Source of the DNA: Minisyncoccota bacterium
Lineage (GTDB): Bacteria > Patescibacteriota > Minisyncoccia > Minisyncoccales > RBG-13-42-11
Assembly (NCBI GenBank): GCA_028712445.1
Contig: JAQTPY010000005.1
Coordinates: 1-48,587, forward strand
DNA: 48,587 nt
Direction: 5' to 3'
The notes beneath the pieces are model-generated. The model was not told the origin of the DNA. It did not search any database and saw only the letters and a program-made list of their open reading frames with translations. Made by a program: the position numbers and the translations under genes. Below, in pieces: positions 36,129-42,472 of the stretch; the first letter of the stretch is position 1, and each line of letters begins with the position of its first letter.

Positions 36129-37048
36129 GTTGAAAGTTTTAAATAATTGGAAACTGAAAGAGCGGCCGTAGCTCCCGTCCCAGCCGCAATAACTATTTGT
36201 TTGAAAGTAGTGTCGCTGACATCCCCTGCCGCAAAAAGCCCCTGAGTTTTTGTTTGACAAGTCCGCGGATCAGCCACAATCTCATCTCTTTCGTTAAAAT
36301 CAACCAAATCCTTTACCACTGAAGTAGCCGGCTGTGAACCTATTTCAACAAAAATACCGTCCAATTTTAAAACAGATACTTCTTTGGTGGTATTATCCTC
36401 ATATGTAACTGACTCAACAAAATCGCCTCCGCGGATTTCCTTCAAAAGAACATTGGTGACTAATTCTATTTTTCCTGTTTCCTTCGCTCTCTGCTGATTT
36501 TCCAAATCAGCTTTGACCTGGGCAGAATATTCCATAATGTAAATCTTTCTGGCATATCTGCTCAATGAGTACGCTGCCTCAAAAGCTGAATTTCCCCCGC
36601 CTATCACAGCCACTGTCTTGTCTGTAAAAATAGGGCCGTCACAGGTGACGCAGTAGGAAACGCCCTTGCCTATATACTTTTTTTCTCCTGGAATTTCCAA
36701 AGGTCTCGGGTCTGACCCCGAAGCAATAATCACAGCCCTGGATTTCTGCTCCTCCCTGTCTCTGGTTGTGACAGAAAATGTATTTCCTGTCTTTTTAACC
36801 TTGCTTACGCTTTCCATTTTTATCTTTATATCATTCTTTTTCAGGTGTTTTTCGAATTTTTGGATTAATTCCATTCCCGATATTTCCCCCATGCCCGGAT
36901 AATTTTCGATATTAACTGCTTTCTTGGCCATCTGACCACCGAAGTTTTTGGTTATCAAAAGAGTGTCCAGTTTCTGCCTGGCAGCATAAATTCCCGCTGA
37001 AACTCCCGCAGGTCCGCCGCCGATTATTATGAGGTCATATATTTTCAT
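36125..37048 (-). CDS. trxB: Thioredoxin reductase
   Basis: YDLIIIGGGPAGVSAGIYAARQ; GVSYCVTCDGPIFTDKTVAVIGGGNSAFEAA; GLFAAGDVSD. Confidence 0.95.
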   Translation of the reverse strand: MKIYDLIIIGGGPAGVSAGIYAARQKLDTLLITKNFGGQMAKKAVNIENYPGMGEISGMELIQKFEKHLKKNDIKIKMESVSKVKKTGNTFSVTTRDREEQKSRAVIIASGSDPRPLEIPGEKKYIGKGVSYCVTCDGPIFTDKTVAVIGGGNSAFEAAYSLSRYARKIYIMEYSAQVKADLENQQRAKETGKIELVTNVLLKEIRGGDFVESVTYEDNTTKEVSVLKLDGIFVEIGSQPATSVVKDLVDFNERDEIVADPRTCQTKTQGLFAAGDVSDTTFKQIVIAAGTGATAALSVSNYLKLST

Positions 37049-37116
37049 TGTCTCGCTTTGATGCTTACGCTGTAAATTCATTTCACTCATTTTAACATAT
37101 GCAAAAAAGAAGAAAA

Positions 37117-37137
37117 AGAGCAGTTATTCACTGCTCT
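37117..37137 (-). terminator. Rho-independent terminator AGAGCAGT-N5-ACTGCTCT followed by a T-rich run
   Basis: 8-bp stem after the FtsZ-family gene. Confidence 0.8.
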
Positions 37138-37151
37138 CTGTGTCGATCTGC

Positions 37152-38543
37152 TTAATTTTCGGAAATGTTTTTCCTTAGAAAAGCCGGAGTCTCCCACAAC
37201 TTCTCTTTCTCCAAAATCCCCTTTTCCATTTCCTCCATCTCTTTCTTTAATTGCAATCCATTTTTTCTCTCGGCAATTTCTTCGTTTTTTGTTTCCTCTT
37301 TCTCTCCTGCCGCCACCTTCTCGTCCTGAACTGTTGCAGCTTCTATTTTTATTTTCTTTATCTCGCTTTTTTCTTCCCTGCTGCCTGGTTTTACTGCCTT
37401 CTTTTTTGATATTTTTTTCTTTACAGGTGAATTAGAACGTTCCTCTCTTTTCTGTCTGACAATCTTTTTTGGGGGCTTGTTTTTTGGTTCCGCCGGCTTT
37501 TCTGGCCCTGCAGAAAAATTCTTCATTCCGCATCCTGTAGCCAAGACAGTGGTTTTAATGACGTTTGAATATTTTGATCCCTGGGAAATTCCAAAGATTA
37601 TTTTTGCCTCCGGGCTTGCCAGTCCGGATATTGTGTTCGATATTTCACCGACTTCGGTCAAGGATAATTTCTTTTCTCCAGCAATATTAAACAGAACTCC
37701 CTTCGCCCCTCTTATGCTGTAAGGATAAAGAGGAGAATTCAAAACTTTATTCATTAATTCCTTTGCTCCCCCGTTTTTCCTTGGGATTTCTGCAGTATTC
37801 AAATAGGCTAGTTTCCCCGACCCCTCCAGAATCGCTTTCAGATCGGCAAAATCAATATTGATTAAACCTGGCTCATAAATTGTTTCTATTAAACCCTTCA
37901 AGCTTTCAGCCAGCTGCTCGTTTATTGCAGACAAGGCCTCTTTTAAAGGAGTGTTTTTATCTATCATTTGAAAAATTCCTTCGTTGGGAATCAGAGTTAA
38001 TACATTCAAGTAATTTTTAACCCTCCTTAAGGCCTCCTTGGCGGTTTCCATTTTCTTTTCACCTTCGAATTTTAAAGGAAGGGTAAAAATTCCGTAAGTA
38101 AGGTTTCCCAACGATTGCGAAATCTTGGCAAAAACAGGAGCCGCCCCCGATCCCGACCCTCCTCCAAGGCAGGCAATTATTATGCATAGATCCTGTCCTT
38201 CCAAAAGCTTGGTAATTCTTTCTTTATCGGCTAATGCCGCTTCTTTGCCCAAATCAGCTGACATTCCTGTTCCCAGACCGTGAGTCAAACTCTGGCCGAA
38301 TTGAAAAGCAGAAACTTTTTTAGAAATCCCCCTCAACGCTTTAATATCCGTATTGGCTGCGACAAAACTGGCCTTTGGCATCCCAGCCGCAATTTCAGAG
38401 ACAATGGTGCCGGCACCTCCCCCAACGCCAATAACCCGGATTTTAATTTTTTTTATACTCTCCAGGCCTGTTTTCAACATCGGGACAACAGTTTTTTCTT
38501 TTAGAGATGTTTTTTTAGTTGACTTCTTTGCCTTCTTTTTCAT
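37152..38543 (-). CDS. ftsZ: FtsZ-family protein with Lys-rich N-terminal and charged C-terminal extensions
   Basis: IRVIGVGGGAGTIVSEI; AANTDIKAL; ACLGGGSGSGAAPVFAKIS; INIDFADLKAIL. Confidence 0.85.
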   Translation of the reverse strand: MKKKAKKSTKKTSLKEKTVVPMLKTGLESIKKIKIRVIGVGGGAGTIVSEIAAGMPKASFVAANTDIKALRGISKKVSAFQFGQSLTHGLGTGMSADLGKEAALADKERITKLLEGQDLCIIIACLGGGSGSGAAPVFAKISQSLGNLTYGIFTLPLKFEGEKKMETAKEALRRVKNYLNVLTLIPNEGIFQMIDKNTPLKEALSAINEQLAESLKGLIETIYEPGLINIDFADLKAILEGSGKLAYLNTAEIPRKNGGAKELMNKVLNSPLYPYSIRGAKGVLFNIAGEKKLSLTEVGEISNTISGLASPEAKIIFGISQGSKYSNVIKTTVLATGCGMKNFSAGPEKPAEPKNKPPKKIVRQKREERSNSPVKKKISKKKAVKPGSREEKSEIKKIKIEAATVQDEKVAAGEKEETKNEEIAERKNGLQLKKEMEEMEKGILEKEKLWETPAFLRKNISEN

Positions 38544-38619
38544 TAAATTTTCTCAGGAGATTAAATGGAGATTGTTTTAGTATATAATTTTAGCCTCTCT
38601 GAGTCAATCGAGTAATCCA

Positions 38620-39072
38620 CTACTGTATTTTGACTATTTTGTAGTTTTTTTCTCCCCCGGGACTGTTGAATTTTATCTTTTCTCCCTTTTTCCTATTCAA
38701 AAGCGCTTCACCTAAGGGAGATTTAAAAGATATCTTTCCACTCAAGACGTCTGCTTCTTCGGGGCCCACGATCTGAAAACTCTCCTTTCCGTCTGCAGAA
38801 TCAAGAAATACCCAGGAACCAATTTGAATATTGTCGTTTCCTTTTTTGCTGATCACTTGGGCTTGGGCGACAATATCGCTCAATTCCTTTATTCTTCCTT
38901 CAACAAACCCCTGGTCTTCTTTTGCCTGGTGGTATCCCGCATTTTCTTTAAGGTCTCCCTGGGAAGCGGTATGCCTTATCCTTTCAGACACTTCCTTCCT
39001 TTTGACGTTCTTTAAATAATCTAGCTCCTTCTTTAATTTTTCCAACCCCTCAAGGGTCAAATACTTTGCCAT
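38620..39072 (-). CDS. greA: Transcription elongation factor GreA
   Basis: YLTLEGLEKLKKELDYLKNVKRKEVSERIRHTASQGDLKENAGYHQAKEDQGFVEGRI. Confidence 0.97.
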   Translation of the reverse strand: MAKYLTLEGLEKLKKELDYLKNVKRKEVSERIRHTASQGDLKENAGYHQAKEDQGFVEGRIKELSDIVAQAQVISKKGNDNIQIGSWVFLDSADGKESFQIVGPEEADVLSGKISFKSPLGEALLNRKKGEKIKFNSPGGEKNYKIVKIQ

Positions 39073-39082
39073 AGATTAAATG

Positions 39083-39110
39083 ATTATATCAAAACGGAGT
39101 TTTGATTCAA
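39083..39110 (-). promoter_or_regulatory. greA proximal promoter TTGAAT-N16-TATAAT with palindromic spacer
   Basis: Plus attata 39083-39088 and attcaa 39105-39110; dyad ATCAAAAC-GGA-GTTTTGAT at 39088-39106. Confidence 0.8.
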
Positions 39111-39115
39111 CCAGA

Positions 39116-39143
39116 GTTATATCAAAACAAGGTTTTGATTCAA
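39116..39143 (-). promoter_or_regulatory. greA distal duplicated promoter/operator unit TTGAAT-N16-TATAAC
   Basis: Dyad ATCAAAAC-AAG-GTTTTGAT at 39121-39139, exactly 33 bp from the proximal copy. Confidence 0.7.
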
Positions 39144-39170
39144 ATTCATTCAGTTAATTATTAATAAAAA

Positions 39171-39200
39171 AAAGCCCTTTAGAAAAAGAGGAGGGGCTTT
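39171..39200 (-). terminator. Rho-independent terminator AAAGCCCC...GGGCTTT followed by a T run
   Basis: Stem AAAGCCC (39171-39177) with GGGCTTT (39194-39200); T run 3' on the minus strand. Confidence 0.75.
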
Positions 39201-39207
39201 GTTTTGT

Positions 39208-39402
39208 TTAAACCACGCCGAAGCGGGCAGCCATGTCAGAGAGATACTTTTCTCTGTCGCCGAAATAAGGAGCTTTCTGGAGGGCTATTTCCGGATAATC
39301 TTTGGGCCTGCGGGCGCGAGCGTAAAGCAGCCCCCAGGTTTGCGTTCTTTCTTGCCTAGTCAAAGATTTGCAACCAGGTTTGTCAATAACCTCTATTACC
39401 AT
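39208..39402 (-). CDS. Small protein (64 aa), family unknown
   Basis: SD AAGGAGG-N6-ATG, own TATAAT promoter and terminator. Confidence 0.8.
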   Translation of the reverse strand: MVIEVIDKPGCKSLTRQERTQTWGLLYARARRPKDYPEIALQKAPYFGDREKYLSDMAARFGVV

Positions 39403-39453
39403 ACGTTACCTCCTTAAGGCGTATTCATATAAATGAACTGGTTTGGTTAAAAG

Positions 39454-39482
39454 ATTATAACTGAATCAAAAAAGCAAAGCAA
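39454..39482 (-). promoter_or_regulatory. Promoter TTGCTT-N17-TATAAT of the 64-aa gene
   Basis: Plus attata 39454-39459 and aagcaa 39477-39482. Confidence 0.65.
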
Positions 39483-39496
39483 GAGCCAAACAAAAA

Positions 39497-39513
39497 TCCC
39501 GCCTTCAGCGGGA
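39497..39513 (-). terminator. Rho-independent terminator TCCCGC-TGAAG-GCGGGA followed by a T run
   Basis: Follows the DUF5652-like gene. Confidence 0.75.
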
Positions 39514-39531
39514 TTCTGTTTTGAAGTTAAA

Positions 39532-39741
39532 CTAGGTTTCAGCTATTATTTCTTTCTTTTTTGAAAAAAAGAAAATGTAGATTATTTCCAGAACAGCCAT
39601 GGTATTTAATATAAGGATTGCTATGAACCATTTTTTATCGGTGTTTTTAGCTGCTCTCCAGAGAGCCACTCCCTTCCATGGAAGCGTCCATGCGATTAAC
39701 AAAAACATCGTCCACGGATTTTCGATTAAATACTGTTCCAT
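39532..39741 (-). CDS. DUF5652-like small membrane protein
   Basis: NPWTMFLLIAWTLPWKGVALWRAAKNTDKKWFIAILILNTMAVLEIIYIFFF. Confidence 0.8.
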   Translation of the reverse strand: MEQYLIENPWTMFLLIAWTLPWKGVALWRAAKNTDKKWFIAILILNTMAVLEIIYIFFFSKKKEIIAET

Positions 39742-39829
39742 ACCCTGAGATTATCTTTAATTGTAATCTTTAATATATTATATTTTATTAAGAACCTTGT
39801 CTTTTGGCAAGAACCTTGATCCTGCGGGA

Positions 39830-40897
39830 TTAAGATCCGTGCTTAATTTCAATCACATCTCCATCCTGAACGACGTATTCTTTTCCCTCGGTTCTGATTA
39901 ATGCTTTCTCGCGGGCCTCAGCGAACCCGCCCGCTTCGAATAAATCTTTCCAATTAACTACCTCGGCTCTAATAAAATTCTTTTCAAAATCACTATGAAT
40001 AGCCCCTCCGGCTTTGGGAGCCATGTCCCCTTTCTTTATAGTCCAGGCCCTGGTTTCGTCTGGCCCGGTAGTCAGAAAGGTGATCAGTCCTAAAGTTTCG
40101 TAAGCTTTTTTAATTAAAATATCTAATTCTGATTCAATTGGAAGCCCTAGAGACTGGCGGTCCTCTCTGGACAAATCGGCTGCTTCAAATTCTGTCATGA
40201 TGTCAACTATCAAATATGGCCAATTGTTCTTTTTGAATTCATTGGTGATCTCTTCTTTGACTTCCGCATCTTCTCCATTCAATAAATACAATCTGGGCTT
40301 GCATGTTAAAAGCTGATATTGGAAAATAATCTCTTTTTCATCGTCATTAAAAACCTGCTCAGAAAGAATTTTCCCTTTTTCAAGCAAATCCTTTATCTTT
40401 TTTAAAATTTCCAGTTCTTTGACTGCCTCTTTTTTCCCTGCCCTTGCATCACCCTCCACCCCGTTGATTCTTTTATCTACTGTTTCCATATCCTTTAAAA
40501 TGAGCTCTGTGTCCAGAATTTCTTTTTCAGCTAAAGGATTGATTGCAGACTGGGTATTTATAATGTCTGAATTGGCAAAAGCCCTCAGAACATAGACTAC
40601 GGCATCGGTTTCCCTGATGTTGGCCAAGAATTTATTTCCCAATCCTTCCCCTTCGCTGGCTCCTTTCACCAGGCCGGCAATATCATAAAATTCGATGGTG
40701 GTATATATTTTCTTTGCCGATTTAGTTAATTCAGCCAGCTTGTCCACTCTTTCGTCGGGAACAGCAACAACCCCGACATTGGGGTTAATTGTGCAGAAAG
40801 GGTAATTGGCTATATCCACCTGTTTTTTTGTAATTGTCTGGAACAGAGTCGATTTGCCGACATTTGGCAAACCAACGATTCCTATTGAAAGTGACAT
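39830..40897 (-). CDS. ychF: YchF/OLA1-family GTP/ATPase
   Basis: [52 protein letters not shown]. Confidence 0.97.
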   Translation of the reverse strand: MSLSIGIVGLPNVGKSTLFQTITKKQVDIANYPFCTINPNVGVVAVPDERVDKLAELTKSAKKIYTTIEFYDIAGLVKGASEGEGLGNKFLANIRETDAVVYVLRAFANSDIINTQSAINPLAEKEILDTELILKDMETVDKRINGVEGDARAGKKEAVKELEILKKIKDLLEKGKILSEQVFNDDEKEIIFQYQLLTCKPRLYLLNGEDAEVKEEITNEFKKNNWPYLIVDIMTEFEAADLSREDRQSLGLPIESELDILIKKAYETLGLITFLTTGPDETRAWTIKKGDMAPKAGGAIHSDFEKNFIRAEVVNWKDLFEAGGFAEAREKALIRTEGKEYVVQDGDVIEIKHGS

Positions 40898-40903
40898 AGT
40901 GAT

Positions 40904-40909
40904 AATATA
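40904..40909 (-). promoter_or_regulatory. ychF -10 box TATATT exactly 6 nt from ATG
   Basis: Minus: TATATT-ATCACT-ATG. Confidence 0.6.
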
Positions 40910-40918
40910 ACAAAAAAG

Positions 40919-40940
40919 ACGGCTTCAGTGAAGAAGCCGT
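40919..40940 (-). terminator. Rho-independent terminator ACGGCTTC-N6-GAAGCCGT followed by C-T6
   Basis: 8-bp stem after the PIN-PhoH gene. Confidence 0.85.
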
Positions 40941-40967
40941 ACGAAATACTAGATTTTAGAAATGAAC

Positions 40968-42326
40968 TTAAAAGAAGTCCGATACCAGGAGCGAAGGACC
41001 CTTCCTTTCATTCTCTGTCAGTTCTATATGGGACGCCGCGTCTTTTCTCTTTAGATGATGCACTAATCTCATCAAGCCGTTATTGGCCCGGTTCAGTTTG
41101 GAGTTATCAACCTGATCTATGTCGCCAGCAAGGACGACTTTTGAACCCTCTCCAGCGCGCGAGACCAAGGTCTTTACTTTTTGAGAATCCAGGTTTTGAG
41201 CTTCGTCGATGAAGACGAACCCCCTTACACTGCGGCCCCGGGCGTGGGCTATGGCGCCGAATTTGAACCAGCTATCATTTCCGCAAGCTTCTTCCATGCT
41301 GTGGCAGCCTGTCGCCAAGAGAAGATTATCATCGATCGAGTCCTTCCAGGGAGCGAGCTTTTGCTGAAGATCTCCCGGCAGAGTGCCTGGATCCTTGCCG
41401 ATGGAAACCAGGGGCTTGTAGAATATGACTTCATCATATTTTTCCCGTTGGTGATAAGCTGCGGCCATGATCAGTAAAGACTTACCGGTGCCTGCCGGCC
41501 CCACCACCGTGATAGTGTTTATGGAATCATCCATTAGAGCGTAACAGAGCAGTTCTTGCCGGTAGTTGACTGGCGACGGGCTGAACATGTCTCTCTTATC
41601 TTTTTTGCTGAGCTTGGGAACTAGTCTGAATAGGCCCTCCCGCCTCTTGTAGATCACCGTTTGTTCTGCTCCGTTGGCATATAGGAGTTTGATGAACTGA
41701 TTAGGGAATATTTCGTCCATCCGGATCGATTCTGACAAGCTAGTGACGGGAAGAAACCCTCTTTGGCAGAGTTCGGTTATTGTGGCGTTCTCTAATCCCG
41801 CAACCTTCGCCTCCGAATATCCAGAAAAAGGCTGGCTCCTGTAGTCTTGGGACGGTATTTCGACGGAATCGGCCACGGCTCTCATGTGCAGATCTCTGCT
41901 GATAAGAAGTACTTCTTTCCTGCCCGCCTCCGATAACAGTCTGTGAGCGGTCAGAAGAATCTTGTTGTCTTTGGTTTCTTCCAGTTCCGGCCATTTCTCC
42001 TGAACTCTGAACCCATCTCTTTCAACCCGAATAAATCCTTTCTCAGGAGCCAACTGCACTCCGTGCCCCAGCACAGGCTCTCCTCTTTTTTCATCACGCA
42101 AGCTATCTAATAGTCTGACGGCGCTCCTAGCGCCGACGCCCGTCTCGCCACTGTCGGATTTATGTTTGTCCAATTCTTCCAAAACGCAGAGAGGTATCAC
42201 CACCAAATTAGTGGCATCCTTCGCAAGTTTTAGAATGGCGTCCGGGTCGTACAGCAGAACGCTACTGTCTACGACGAAAATCTTGACGCAACCTTCCACG
42301 CTGGCATGACCATTGTCTTCCTTCAT
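40968..42326 (-). CDS. PIN domain-PhoH ATPase fusion (PhoH2-like)
   Basis: KIFVVDSSVLLYDPDAILKLA (PIN); VVGPAGTGKSLLIMAAA; GFVFIDEAQNLDSQKVKTLVSRAGEGSKVVLAGDIDQVD (PhoH). Confidence 0.93.
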   Translation of the reverse strand: MKEDNGHASVEGCVKIFVVDSSVLLYDPDAILKLAKDATNLVVIPLCVLEELDKHKSDSGETGVGARSAVRLLDSLRDEKRGEPVLGHGVQLAPEKGFIRVERDGFRVQEKWPELEETKDNKILLTAHRLLSEAGRKEVLLISRDLHMRAVADSVEIPSQDYRSQPFSGYSEAKVAGLENATITELCQRGFLPVTSLSESIRMDEIFPNQFIKLLYANGAEQTVIYKRREGLFRLVPKLSKKDKRDMFSPSPVNYRQELLCYALMDDSINTITVVGPAGTGKSLLIMAAAYHQREKYDEVIFYKPLVSIGKDPGTLPGDLQQKLAPWKDSIDDNLLLATGCHSMEEACGNDSWFKFGAIAHARGRSVRGFVFIDEAQNLDSQKVKTLVSRAGEGSKVVLAGDIDQVDNSKLNRANNGLMRLVHHLKRKDAASHIELTENERKGPSLLVSDFF

Positions 42327-42441
42327 AAATCTCTCCTTCGCAGATATTTTGTTTTCAAGAGAGCATTTCCCCCTCTTGTTTAAGCCATTCTATATGAATT
42401 AAAAAATAAAACAAGTTTGTTGCTCTGCAATAAAACAAGTT

Positions 42442-42472
42442 GGGATGTGCTTAGCCCGACCCCGCACATCCC
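42442..42472. repeat. REP-like palindromic hairpin, copy 2
   Basis: GGGATGTGC-TTAGCCCGACCCC-GCACATCCC. Same 9-bp core stem and 13-nt loop as copy 1; touches the helicase stop codon. Confidence 0.85.

Noticed and set aside
39790-39836. Repeat aagaaccttg and imperfect hairpin after ychF
   Set aside because: Pairing is weak and the repeat is short; insufficient to call an element or terminator.
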